DNA of 64,000 bases from Pedobacter boryungensis (GTDB lineage Bacteria > Bacteroidota > Bacteroidia > Sphingobacteriales > Sphingobacteriaceae): positions 1-64,000 of the forward strand of contig NZ_JABMKV010000003.1 in the NCBI RefSeq assembly GCF_013204825.1. Reading direction: 5' to 3'. The notes beneath the pieces are model-generated. The model was given only the letters and a program-made list of their open reading frames with translations, made no database searches and had not been told where the DNA came from. Shown piece after piece: positions 27,752 to 36,137 of this stretch. A program made the translations under genes and the position numbers. Positions within the stretch are counted from its first letter, which is position 1. The number at the start of each line of letters is the position of its first letter.

Positions 27752-28462
27752 ATGAAATTTATCAGTTTACCCAAATTGGCTTGTTTAGTAGCAATTGCCA
27801 TGTTAAGTTACTTAACTACCCAAGCACAAAGTAAAAATGTAGGTGTAAAAAATTTTAATACACTAACCGTAAGTAGCGGAATAGATTTGTATTTAACGCA
27901 AGGTAATACCGAAACTTTAACCATAAAAGGAGATAACAGTTTAATTAAAGATGTTATTGTAGAGCAAAATGGAAGTGCAGTTACTATTAAATATAAAGAA
28001 GGAGTGAATTGGAGTAGACTATTTAGAAACCAAAGCATTAAAGTGTATGTAAGTTTTAAAGCATTAAAGAGCTTAACTGCAAGTGGTGGTTCTGATGTAT
28101 ATACTCAAAACACTTTAAAAGCTGATGTGCTGAATGTTAGAGGTAGCGGTGGTTCGGATCTTAAATTAACGTTGGCTTGTAAAGATCTAACGGTTAGTGT
28201 AAGTGGTGGTTCAGATGCAGATTTAACTGGTAGTGGAGAAAATATGCAACTAAATGCTAGTGGCGGAAGTGATGTAGATGCATTCGGTTACATTGTAAAT
28301 TATGCAAAAGTAAGCGTAAGCGGTGGCTCTGATGCTAATATTTACGTAAATAAAGGTTTAGAAGCTGGCGCTAGTGGCGGTAGCGATGTAAATTATAAAG
28401 GAAATGCGTCGTTAAAGAAAACTACTTCTTCAAAAAGTGGTGATGTTAATCACGTTAATTAA
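27752..28462 (+). CDS. Head GIN domain secreted protein (DUF2807)
   Basis: The 236-residue protein has a signal peptide (about residues 1-25, ending TQAQ) and a putative auto-transporter adhesin head GIN domain: a right-handed beta-helix in which the turn SGGSD recurs six times at intervals of about 18-23 residues (ASGGSDVY, GSGGSDLK, VSGGSDAD, ASGGSDVD, VSGGSDAN, ASGGSDVN). The exposed Asp/Ser ladder could bind calcium or glycans. The function of this family is not established. It is a single-gene unit ended by a strong terminator. Confidence 0.85.
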   Translation: MKFISLPKLACLVAIAMLSYLTTQAQSKNVGVKNFNTLTVSSGIDLYLTQGNTETLTIKGDNSLIKDVIVEQNGSAVTIKYKEGVNWSRLFRNQSIKVYVSFKALKSLTASGGSDVYTQNTLKADVLNVRGSGGSDLKLTLACKDLTVSVSGGSDADLTGSGENMQLNASGGSDVDAFGYIVNYAKVSVSGGSDANIYVNKGLEAGASGGSDVNYKGNASLKKTTSSKSGDVNHVN

Positions 28463-28491
28463 TACAATTTAGTTTAGTTTTTAGTTTAGGG

Positions 28492-28525
28492 AAAAGCCAA
28501 TATTGTGGATGCAATATTGGCTTTT
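28492..28525. terminator. Terminator after the head GIN gene
   Basis: Perfect 13-bp stem: AAAAGCCAATATT (28492-28504) with AATATTGGCTTTT (28513-28525) around an 8-nt loop. The symmetrical A-run/T-run makes it able to act on both strands, serving the convergent operon ending at 28619 as well. Confidence 0.9.
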
Positions 28526-28529
28526 GCAT

Positions 28530-28617
28530 TTGCGTCATCCTCACGAAAGTGGGTTCTTAATGCGATGATTATTTTCTTATAGCTTTAGGATACCCCATCG
28601 AGTTGGGTATGACGAAT
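28530..28617. repeat. Dispersed intergenic repeat, GTCATC...ATGACG type
   Basis: The spacer starts GCGTCATCCTCACG and ends GGGTATGACG, so its ends are inverted (CGTCAT/ATGACG), with ACCCCATCGAGTTGGGT inside the right end. Related fragments occur at about 32310-32350, 32505-32545 and 32997-33021. I infer a degenerate repeat family common in such genomes. Confidence 0.45.
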
Positions 28618-28618
28618 G

Positions 28619-29032
28619 TTATTTTCCTTTTGGATAAGGATAATAAACAAAATTGGCTCCTTCTGGAACTACCACAAAAACACACATATAGTTTTCTGGC
28701 TTTTTATAGCTCTTTAAAAATTGCTCTTTCTTATCAGGATGAATAATTCCTTTCTGAATAAATTCTTCTAGTGTAGAAGCTTGGATGGTCCAATCTGTAT
28801 TCAGCTCTGCTCTATTTAAAATTATTTCACCAATGCTTACCTCATGCTGGTGTGCAATGAAAATTGGCGTTGCAGAAATGCCTTCTACCATAATTTCTAC
28901 TGCTACTTCTTTAATAGAATCTGCATAAAATGTTAAGTCCTTTTCTAAGCTTATTAACGGACTCTTCTTCTCTTTTTTTGGCGCTCCATTCTCATCTGAG
29001 CTTAAATTGCCCAATAACTCTTCACTCTCCAT
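28619..29032 (-). CDS. Hypothetical protein, conserved-looking
   Basis: A 137-residue cytosolic protein with a charged N-terminus (about residues 1-27) and an alpha/beta domain containing VAVEIMVEGISATPIFIA (about 43-60) and YMCVFVVVPEGANFVYYPY near the C-terminus. I do not recognise its family. It is the third gene of a minus-strand set with a lipoprotein (3 bp gap) and rlmD, so it is probably co-transcribed. No catalytic motif is visible. Confidence is mainly that it is a real gene. Confidence 0.65.
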   Translation of the reverse strand: MESEELLGNLSSDENGAPKKEKKSPLISLEKDLTFYADSIKEVAVEIMVEGISATPIFIAHQHEVSIGEIILNRAELNTDWTIQASTLEEFIQKGIIHPDKKEQFLKSYKKPENYMCVFVVVPEGANFVYYPYPKGK

Positions 29033-29035
29033 ATT

Positions 29036-29602
29036 TTAAAACTTTATCTCTTTTTTTAGGGTAATAAATTTATCATCGGTTAAGCTATCTGTTAATAAGC
29101 CATAACCTTTATCTGTTTTTACAACTCTTTTAGGCAGTGGATATTTATCCGAGCAAAAATACATACTGCCCTTTTTAATTAACTTCCACTCATTATTGCG
29201 CAATGAAAACAGGTTCACGCTTGACCAACAACTGCTAAACCATTCTGGTCTTAGTAAAATTTCTGGCTGATTATCTCCATTTAAATCTCCTGCCAGAGCC
29301 AAATCTGCGCCAATTGCATTTTTATAAATTAATACTGGCCAATGTTCATTGGTAAAAAATATTTGAATGATGTATTGCTTTTGCTTATCGCCAATATCAT
29401 CTTTAATCATTTTGTTTTTAACCACAAATGCAGTATCAGTTTTATTTAGTAAAATAGTATCTACAACTTGTTTTGTAGGATCAACTATCATTTTTGCTGT
29501 TGAAGAATCAGATTCTTTTCCTGAGTTTTCTTCAGTTTTAACTTTGCCTTTACACCCTGTTAATGCAGCAATTAATACTAAATAAACCCAATATTTTTTC
29601 AT
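29036..29602 (-). CDS. Putative lipoprotein with FG-GAP/VCBS-like motif
   Basis: The 188-residue protein has a lipoprotein signal (MKKYWVYLVLIAALTGC, C17 as lipid site) followed by a polar Ser/Lys linker and a beta-rich domain. The ALAGDLNGDNQPEILLRP segment (about residues 105-122) resembles the calcium-binding turn of integrin-like FG-GAP repeats (DxNxDxxxD). It is exported and lipid-anchored. Its start overlaps the end of rlmD by 4 bp, a coupling whose meaning is unclear since rlmD acts on rRNA. Confidence 0.7.
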   Translation of the reverse strand: MKKYWVYLVLIAALTGCKGKVKTEENSGKESDSSTAKMIVDPTKQVVDTILLNKTDTAFVVKNKMIKDDIGDKQKQYIIQIFFTNEHWPVLIYKNAIGADLALAGDLNGDNQPEILLRPEWFSSCWSSVNLFSLRNNEWKLIKKGSMYFCSDKYPLPKRVVKTDKGYGLLTDSLTDDKFITLKKEIKF

Positions 29603-31032
29603 GATTTCAGCTGTAATAAAACTAAATTTTCTACATGTTGCGTATGCGGAAACATATCTACAGGCTTAATTCGAACCACATCGTATTTTTCCTTTAATAA
29701 AGCTAAATCACGTGCTTGCGTGGCAGCATTGCAGCTTACATACACAATTTTTTCAGCTTCCATTTCTAATAAACGCTCTACTACATCTGCATGCATACCA
29801 GCCCTTGGCGGATCGGTAATTACAACATCTGGTTTACCATGTTCTGCTATAAAATGACCTGTTAATATATCTTTCATGTCGCCGGCATAAAAAATGGTAT
29901 TTTTTATGCCGTTAAGCGATGCATTAAATTTAGCATCTTCTATTGCCGTTGGTACATATTCAATACCAACTACCTGCTTTACACTACCCGCAATAAAATT
30001 GGCAATTGTACCAGCGCCTGTGTATAAATCGTACACCAATTCATCGCCTTTAAAGTCAGCAAATTCTTTTGTTATTTTATATAATTCGTACGCTTGCTCA
30101 GAGTTGGTTTGATAAAATGATTTAGCACCAATTTTAAATTTAACTACCCCTCCATTCTCAATCGGCATTTGTTCAAAAATGTGGTCTCTACCTGCATAAG
30201 TAATTACCTCTTGATCAAAAATGGTATCATTCTTTTTCTGATTTTCGATATAAAGCAAAGCTGTAATTTCAGGAAAGGAAACTTTTAAATATTCCATTAA
30301 ACCTCTAATTTGCTCTTGTTCTGCATACGCGAAAACCACCACAACCATCACTTCTCCAGTAGATGAAGTTCTAATAATCAAATTACGTAGCGCACCTTCG
30401 TGATTACGTAAATCGTAAAAACTTAATCCGTTTTTTAAAGCATATTCACGAACTCTTAAGCGCAAGCTATTGCTAGGCTCGGCTTGTAAATAGCAATGTT
30501 CAATATCTAAAATCTTATCAAAACGCAATGGAACGTGAAAACCTAAAGCATTCATTTCTCTGCCTTCTGCTTCAAATTCCATATCGGTAGCATTTAGCCA
30601 ACGTTTATTCGAAAAAGTATATTCTAATTTATTTCTATAGTATCTATTTACTGCTGAACCCAAAATTGGTTCCATTGCTGATGTATCAATTTTTGCCAAA
30701 CGCTGTAAGGCTGCCTCTACATTTTTATGCTTAAATTTTAATTGCGCATCATATTCCATGTGTTGCCATTTACAACCTCCACATGTACCAAAATGACTGC
30801 AAAAAGGATCTTGACGAAGTTCTGATGGAGTTTGGATCTGCTCCACGATGGCTTCTGCGAAGTTCTTTTTCTTCTTCACTATACGAACATCAACCACATC
30901 TCCAGGAACGGCTTTATCAACAAAAATCACCAATTCGTCGGCTTTGCCAACACCTTTTCCCTCTTCGGCAATGTCAATAATACTTAAGCCCGAAATTCGC
31001 ATCGGCTCAGCATTTCTTCTATTTCTACTCAT
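29599..31032 (-). CDS. rlmD: 23S rRNA (uracil-5-)-methyltransferase RlmD family
   Basis: The 477-residue enzyme has an N-terminal TRAM-type RNA-binding domain (about residues 10-70), an iron-sulfur-type cysteine cluster CSHFGTCGGC (about 83-92), and a SAM domain with LYTGAGTIANF, DPPRAGMHADVV and the catalytic-cysteine motif VSCNAATQARDLALL. These are diagnostic of the RlmCD/TrmA/RumA class making 5-methyluridine in RNA. A TATATTTG -7-like box sits only 5 nt before the ATG, hinting at a near-leaderless mRNA. The rRNA site (U1939) is inferred from the family. Confidence 0.93.
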   Translation of the reverse strand: MSRNRRNAEPMRISGLSIIDIAEEGKGVGKADELVIFVDKAVPGDVVDVRIVKKKKNFAEAIVEQIQTPSELRQDPFCSHFGTCGGCKWQHMEYDAQLKFKHKNVEAALQRLAKIDTSAMEPILGSAVNRYYRNKLEYTFSNKRWLNATDMEFEAEGREMNALGFHVPLRFDKILDIEHCYLQAEPSNSLRLRVREYALKNGLSFYDLRNHEGALRNLIIRTSSTGEVMVVVVFAYAEQEQIRGLMEYLKVSFPEITALLYIENQKKNDTIFDQEVITYAGRDHIFEQMPIENGGVVKFKIGAKSFYQTNSEQAYELYKITKEFADFKGDELVYDLYTGAGTIANFIAGSVKQVVGIEYVPTAIEDAKFNASLNGIKNTIFYAGDMKDILTGHFIAEHGKPDVVITDPPRAGMHADVVERLLEMEAEKIVYVSCNAATQARDLALLKEKYDVVRIKPVDMFPHTQHVENLVLLQLKS

Positions 31033-31541
31033 TGTTGCAAATATAATAAAAAGGTAGAAGGTTGTGGGTTTTAAGGTTTAAGCAGAAAGAGACTTTAAAA
31101 GGATAAAAGAACAAAGAAATTACAATAGAGGATGTGAAAAAATCTAGTACATATTTAACCCCTTCTTCAATATTGAAGATTTTTGCCTAAACAACTAAGA
31201 TAGGATTCTTACTTTCCAAAAACTTTAAGGATTAATCCAAAAATGCCTTCTACTAAGTTAAAGCTCATATCAAATTGTTCATCAACCATTACAGAAATCT
31301 CTAAAATTTCTTTACTCATTGTATTTTATGTTGATAATAATACAAATATAGCTTATTATGAACCAAAAACCAAAACGGTATATGTTAATTTTTTGTTAAG
31401 TTTTTTTAGGCATTTAGACCGTAGTAGAGAAATCTTTGGATTGTTGATCAAAGCGCTATACTGTTTGAGAGACTTTCAAGATTCAATGGAGGACAATAAT
31501 TAATCTTTAAATTACTATGGTTATTTAAAGACCTTACCTAT
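31033..31541. other. Intergenic region, repeat fragment, no clear gene
   Basis: No convincing coding sequence was seen. A short reading frame at 31243-31503 has low support: its middle encodes the FRHLDRSREIF-like sequence typical of translation across the dispersed repeat, here at about 31410-31450 (GGCATTTAGACCGTAGTAGAG). Likely a degenerate repeat copy between rlmD and the secreted hypothetical gene. Confidence 0.5.
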
Positions 31542-31961
31542 CTATTTAGCCCTTGCCTGTCTCATAACTGTTTTTAAAGTTTCTGAGTCCAACTGGCGCA
31601 ATTCGGGATATTTTTTCATTAATATAACTAATGTGCTAAATATTTGAAAAGTATTCTCACTTCTTTTTGATTTTAGTGAGTCAGCGTTTTTGATTTCCGA
31701 ATCGCTGCTTTTCTTAGCTTTTGATGCTCTGTCATTAAAAAATTGATTTTCAGCTTTCTGCATAGCTATAAAGTCCGTATCGGTACGTAGTTTAGCAATT
31801 AGTTTTTTTTGAACCTCTAGCTTTTCCGAGCTAGAAAGTGAGGCGAAAGGTTCCTTGGCAGGCCTATATGTTTTCGCTTGAGCAAAAACATTCGAATGGA
31901 AAGAGACTGCAAAAAAAAATATTAGGAAAATTTTGATAGTATGTTTGATAATTAAATTCAT
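31542..31961 (-). CDS. Secreted hypothetical protein
   Basis: A 139-residue protein with a signal peptide (about residues 1-28, cleavage after VFAQ) and a mature Lys/Ser-rich helical domain (KLEVQKKLIAKLRTD, MKKYPELRQLDSETLKTVM). No known family recognised. It is isolated, with the repeat-bearing spacers on both sides. It could be a small periplasmic or secreted protein; the reading frame is open with typical composition and a plausible signal, so it is likely real. Confidence 0.6.
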   Translation of the reverse strand: MNLIIKHTIKIFLIFFFAVSFHSNVFAQAKTYRPAKEPFASLSSSEKLEVQKKLIAKLRTDTDFIAMQKAENQFFNDRASKAKKSSDSEIKNADSLKSKRSENTFQIFSTLVILMKKYPELRQLDSETLKTVMRQARAK

Positions 31962-32670
31962 ATTGAAGGGATTGGATTATTATACATATTATTTTTGAGA
32001 GAAGTATTAGCAGATATTATTTAAATATCATCAATAATTACACCAAATCGAATCTTTTTTGAATAAAAATTAAATTGTTTTGCAAGTAAAACGTTCATAT
32101 GTCTATTTAAATTTTGTTTGTTAATTTTTTGAGATCCCAATTACCCGTCCAATTTAACCATAAAAATTTCTGTACTGAATAGCTAGTGCAAAATTTACGG
32201 CTTTCAATCGTTTCAATTCAAATAAATCTGTTAGTAAATCTTTCAAAACTTAATTCACTACAATGATTTATATTAACATTCGTCAAAATTATCTTGCTGC
32301 CTAACTTCAGTTTCAGCATACCCCATCAAGCCGCTTTTGCTTCGCAAAAGGCCAGAATTTGTTTTATTAACATTTATAATTTTTAATTAAGTCACTTTTT
32401 GTTTTGAACAAAGATTTCTCAATTTAGGTTATAACAGATCTTAAATAAAGAAATTAGTAGAAAAGTAATTTATTTGAAAGGCACAATTGGTTTGTGATAG
32501 CACAGACCTTTCTATTCCGCTTCGCTCCAGTCGAGATGACGAAAGAAAAAGAAGTTTCAACAACTAATATGTAGAATTTACCAATTTAAGAAAGCGTGAA
32601 TATCGTCTTGGTGAAGAGAAAGCATATCAACTCGGACTTAATTCGTATTTGCGATGGACTTTGTTCGGGT

Positions 32671-32727
32671 ACAATTGTCACAAGTCCGACCAAACTCCGA
32701 ACTAACCCCGACCAAACCCCGACTGAA
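32671..32727 (+). repeat. 11-nt tandem repeat element, copy 2
   Basis: The same lead-in ACAATTGTCACAAG (32671-32684) enters four 11-nt units at 32684-32694, 32695-32705, 32706-32716 and 32717-32727 that fit CCCCGACCRAA with few substitutions. Upstream GTTCG is also shared with copy 1. Outside this element the two loci do not look alike, so it is a discrete unit. Confidence 0.75.
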
Positions 32728-32946
32728 CTCTTTATCAAAGATTAACAATTAAGCATTTTTTTCTACGATTTAATCGTTAAAAAATACCGATAGAAAATTT
32801 ATGATTTAAAACATCATAAATTCTGTAGCATAAAAATAATTACTTGTTTAAACTTACAATAAAGGAAAGATGTAAGTTTAAATGATTTGAAATTTGATTA
32901 GGGATTGTGTTGGTAAGACAAGATATCTAAAGAAAACACGCCCAAC

Positions 32947-32972
32947 AAAAAATGGCTCGTAAGTACGAACCA
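32947..32972 (-). terminator. Terminator of the pheS-tetR operon
   Basis: On the minus strand TGGTTCGTA and TACGAGCCA (32972-32953, 2-nt loop, one G-U pair) form a stem followed by six T (32952-32947). It lies 57 bp after the tetR-like stop. Confidence 0.8.
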
Positions 32973-33029
32973 TAATAATTTGTTTTACAGATTCCTCGTC
33001 ATTGCACTAACACGAATGACGGTTATTTG

Positions 33030-33605
33030 CTACAACGCCGCTTTAACTAAATAAGGTAAGATCTCTTTTTGAAAAGTTACAAAGTTCTTGCGTACATCGG
33101 CATCGCTTACTGAGGTGAAGGCGAAAGAGAAAACGATACTTTTGCTGGCTTTTAGAAGGAATGCTAGTCCGCCGCGGCGAGCTGGGTTCTTTTTAAAATG
33201 ATCAAGTTCTAAATAAGCAGACAGTAAAAGCGCTTCTAATTGATCTGACAAATGCTTTAGAAATTCTTGCGAATTGGTATTTTCACGAACAAAATCCCAA
33301 CCAATAAACTCATTACAAACTGTATATGATAAACGACAAGTTTTCATTACCAATGCTTTTAAATGTTCTTCTTCACTTGTAAAAGTTACTTTATTACTTA
33401 AAATTTCATGAAGATTTACATCCAGGTAATCCATTAAAATAGCATCTAACACCTGTTCTTTGCTATCGAAATACTTATAAATGGTTGCCTTTGCAATACG
33501 TGCTTTTTTGGCAATTTCATTTACACTGGTTTTATGGTAACCATATTTTCTAAACAGCTCTTTAGCAGCTTTTATAATGCTTTCTTTTATTTTTTCTGGT
33601 TCCAT
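33030..33605 (-). CDS. TetR/AcrR family transcriptional regulator
   Basis: The 191-residue protein has an N-terminal helix-turn-helix (KKARIAKATIYKYFDSKEQVL, shortened here to the core ARIAKATIYKYF, about residues 31-42) with the GYHKTSVNEIA helix before it, as in TetR repressors, and a helical ligand-binding C-terminal domain. Its ATG overlaps the preceding lipoprotein stop by one base, so it is translated from the pheS operon. The ligand and targets are unknown. No divergently oriented efflux gene is next to it. Confidence 0.9.
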   Translation of the reverse strand: MEPEKIKESIIKAAKELFRKYGYHKTSVNEIAKKARIAKATIYKYFDSKEQVLDAILMDYLDVNLHEILSNKVTFTSEEEHLKALVMKTCRLSYTVCNEFIGWDFVRENTNSQEFLKHLSDQLEALLLSAYLELDHFKKNPARRGGLAFLLKASKSIVFSFAFTSVSDADVRKNFVTFQKEILPYLVKAAL

Positions 33606-34018
33606 TAATTAATCACTTGTAAAGTAGAGCTTGTTACAATAACGTTGTATTGTTTTAATGATGTTTTAGCAGGAGCTTTTACTGGACTTCCGTCGTATAA
33701 TAAATATTTAGCGCCAGATACTGGGTCTGTTGCTGTTAATGTTGGATCATCTAGGACTACTGCTGTTTTCTTTTCAGGATTAACCGTACTACATCTATCA
33801 TAAGCTACATAGGCATTATCTGCCCTGCGATAAATTATAATACCTGCAACACCATAACCTGTCAAACTTATAGCACCACCTGCTGTGCTTAATCGACTTA
33901 ACCTTGGATCTGTCAAAGGTGCACTAAAATTTACGGGCAAATCAGGTATTAGGTTTTCTTCCTTAGCACAAGATGTACCAAGTAAAATAATCAAAAATAA
34001 ACCGATTAGCCTATTCAT
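33605..34018 (-). CDS. Rieske-fold-like lipoprotein lacking cluster ligands
   Basis: The 137-residue protein has a lipobox (LGTSC, C17) and a small beta domain. The pattern AYDRCSTVNP...LTATDPVSGAKYLLYDGSPVKAPA...LKQY matches, position by position, Bacteroidetes Rieske-like lipoproteins that normally read CP-[HY/E].....C.C.G..F....G.P..GPA..PL..Y. Here only C76 remains and the second ligand pair is replaced by DPVSG, so no [2Fe-2S] cluster can be bound as usual. Probably a degenerate Rieske fold with a structural or binding role. It overlaps pheS and tetR-like genes by one base each. Confidence 0.7.
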   Translation of the reverse strand: MNRLIGLFLIILLGTSCAKEENLIPDLPVNFSAPLTDPRLSRLSTAGGAISLTGYGVAGIIIYRRADNAYVAYDRCSTVNPEKKTAVVLDDPTLTATDPVSGAKYLLYDGSPVKAPAKTSLKQYNVIVTSSTLQVIN

Positions 34019-35058
34019 TATATAATTGCAGTTTTATATTGCTTTAAAAAACGCACATCGTTTTCAGAGAATAAACGTAAGTCTTTAATTTCGAATTTTA
34101 GATTAGCAATACGTTCAATTCCCATTCCGAACGCAAAACCACTATATTTTTTACTATCAATGCCGCAGTTTTCCAATACATTAGGATCTACCATACCGCA
34201 GCCTAAAATCTCTACCCAACCGCTATGTTTACACATTTGACATCCATCTCCTTTACAAATTGTACAAGAAATATCCATCTCGGCACTTGGTTCTGTAAAT
34301 GGAAAATACGATGGACGGAAACGTACTTTTGTTCCCTCCCCATATAATTCTTGAACAAAGTAAAATAAGGTTTGTTTCAAATCTGCAAATGATACATTCT
34401 CATCTACATATAATCCTTCTACTTGATGAAAGAAGCAGTGTGCTCTTGCAGAAATTGCTTCATTACGGTATACGCGACCAGGCATTAATGCTCTAAATGG
34501 TGGCTGACCAGCTTCCATCATACGTACTTGTACAGATGAAGTATGGGTACGCAAAGCGATATCACCTTTTTCTCCTCCTTTTTGGATAAAGAAAGTATCT
34601 TGCATATCTCTAGCTGGGTGCTCTTCTGGGAAATTTAAGGCAGAAAAGTTATGCCAATCGTCTTCAATTTCCGGTCCTTCTGCCACACTAAACCCTAGCT
34701 TATTAAATATTTCAATAATCTCTCTTCTAACTAACGCTAAAGGATGACGAGCACCAACTTCGAAGCCCTCACCAGGCAAAGTCATGTCTATTTTAGAACC
34801 TTCAGTTTTATCTTTTGAGCCTGCTGTAACTTCACTTAAAGCTTGATATTTAGCTTCTGCTAATTGCTTAAACTCATTTAATACTTTACCTAATGTTCTT
34901 TTTTCTTCAGGAGAAACTGCTTTAAAGTCATCAAAAATACCTTTAATAATACCTTTGGTTCCTAAAAAACGAATACGGAATTGTTCCAGTTCTTCGGCAC
35001 TAGTAGTATCAAATGAATTGATTTCTGCCGTATACTGTGTAATCTGGTCTTGTAACAT
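34018..35058 (-). CDS. pheS: Phenylalanine-tRNA ligase alpha subunit
   Basis: The ATG at 35058 (346 residues) is chosen over an upstream in-frame TTG at 35076. The product has a coiled-coil N-terminus (about 1-85) and the class II core: GFEVGARHPLALVRREI, motif 2 FRALMPGRVYRNEAISARAHCFFHQVEG, and motif 3 YSGFAFGMGIERIANLKF, given here only as family landmarks. It charges tRNA-Phe with the beta subunit, not present here. A TATATTTG -7-like box ends 4 nt before the ATG. Confidence 0.96.
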   Translation of the reverse strand: MLQDQITQYTAEINSFDTTSAEELEQFRIRFLGTKGIIKGIFDDFKAVSPEEKRTLGKVLNEFKQLAEAKYQALSEVTAGSKDKTEGSKIDMTLPGEGFEVGARHPLALVRREIIEIFNKLGFSVAEGPEIEDDWHNFSALNFPEEHPARDMQDTFFIQKGGEKGDIALRTHTSSVQVRMMEAGQPPFRALMPGRVYRNEAISARAHCFFHQVEGLYVDENVSFADLKQTLFYFVQELYGEGTKVRFRPSYFPFTEPSAEMDISCTICKGDGCQMCKHSGWVEILGCGMVDPNVLENCGIDSKKYSGFAFGMGIERIANLKFEIKDLRLFSENDVRFLKQYKTAII

Positions 35059-35175
35059 CTGCCAAATATACAGCAATTTATAGAAATATTTTACAGCTTA
35101 CGAGTCTATAAATGAACTTGAAACGTATTTATTACAAGAAAATGAACTAAGAACATAAAAATAACCGACAGTATA

Positions 35176-36111
35176 TTATTTGATATTTTTATTGAAATAG
35201 GCAACTGTTGAGTCGAGTACAATTTGCCATTTACCAGATTGCGAAAAATTATGGTCTGAGCCACTAACAAACAAAAAATCATTGGGCACTCTGAGCTCCT
35301 CTAATCTTGCAATAAATTTATCATAGGTAGCAAAATCCAGATTTGGTAATCCCATTACGTTGTTATTCTCTGGAAGAATATTTAAAGTCGAAACTTTCTT
35401 AGCTGCATTCGCTGTAAATAACGGACTGATATCTTGGTAATATTTCTGATTAGCGACGGAAGCATCAAATCCTGTGTAACGATATCCTCCTTCAAAAACA
35501 TACTTGGGATATAGTTCCCAATTTGGAACATTCGTAAAAACCAAATCTAAAGCCCCAGCCATATTTGAAACTGCTTGAACTTTATTGCTATTTCTTAAAT
35601 CATAACTATATAATAAAGCAAGGGTGCCACCTGCACTATGACCTGCAATTGCAATTCGCTTACTGCTAACCACCCATTCTTTGGCATGCGCTATTGCAAA
35701 ATCTACTGCAGTTGCTATATCACTTACTTGATCTTTTACTTTTATTTCACTTTCAATATGTGGTGGTTCTAACGACGTATTAGTTAAACCGCTTCCATCT
35801 ACTAAGCGATAATTAACATTTAACACTGCATAACCACAACCTGCTAAATATATGGCATGTTTATTAAAATCGGCTTTATCGCCTCCAATGAAACTCCCTC
35901 CATGTATAAATATAATTACACTTGTATTTGAGGTCCGATTTGGTGGTAAATATACATCCATAGTTTGTTTTGGATCATTACCATACGCTAAATTTGAAAT
36001 TAGTTGGGCCTCAGCTTTCGTTTGATAAGCAGGTTCCTCCACTTTTTCGCATGCTATGAAAAGCATTAACAATAAAATTCCTACACCACTAATTTTTGAG
36101 ATGCTTTTCAT
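35176..36111 (-). CDS. Alpha/beta hydrolase lipoprotein (carboxylesterase-like)
   Basis: The 311-residue protein has a lipobox (LLMLFIAC, C21) and the hormone-sensitive-lipase/BD-FAE fold: oxyanion motif IFIHGGSFIGGDK (about residues 75-87), nucleophile elbow IAGHSAGGTLALL, and the late SGSDHNFSQSG segment carrying the catalytic His. It is a cell-envelope esterase; the substrate (acetylated or feruloylated glycans, small esters) is unknown. It lies 26 bp downstream of kbl on the same strand and may be co-transcribed. Confidence 0.85.
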   Translation of the reverse strand: MKSISKISGVGILLLMLFIACEKVEEPAYQTKAEAQLISNLAYGNDPKQTMDVYLPPNRTSNTSVIIFIHGGSFIGGDKADFNKHAIYLAGCGYAVLNVNYRLVDGSGLTNTSLEPPHIESEIKVKDQVSDIATAVDFAIAHAKEWVVSSKRIAIAGHSAGGTLALLYSYDLRNSNKVQAVSNMAGALDLVFTNVPNWELYPKYVFEGGYRYTGFDASVANQKYYQDISPLFTANAAKKVSTLNILPENNNVMGLPNLDFATYDKFIARLEELRVPNDFLFVSGSDHNFSQSGKWQIVLDSTVAYFNKNIK

Positions 36112-36137
36112 AACTTGATTAAAATAAGATGGAGATA

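Larger units (their letters stand above)
31962..33029. other. 1.07-kb non-coding region with repeats
   Basis: No reading frame of credible length and composition is present on either strand. It contains fragments of the dispersed repeat family (about 32310-32350 with the hairpin CTTTTGC/GCAAAAG at 32334-32350; about 32505-32545; CGTCATT/AATGACG at 32997-33021), copy 2 of the 11-nt tandem repeat (32671-32727) and a terminator for the tetR operon (32947-32972). The rest is AT-rich without recognised structure; an untranslated RNA cannot be excluded. Confidence 0.6.

Noticed and set aside
31243..31503. 86-codon plus-strand frame between rlmD and the secreted hypothetical gene
   Set aside because: Its middle part (HLDRSREI-like) is the known product of reading across the dispersed intergenic repeat; no promoter or homologue is evident.
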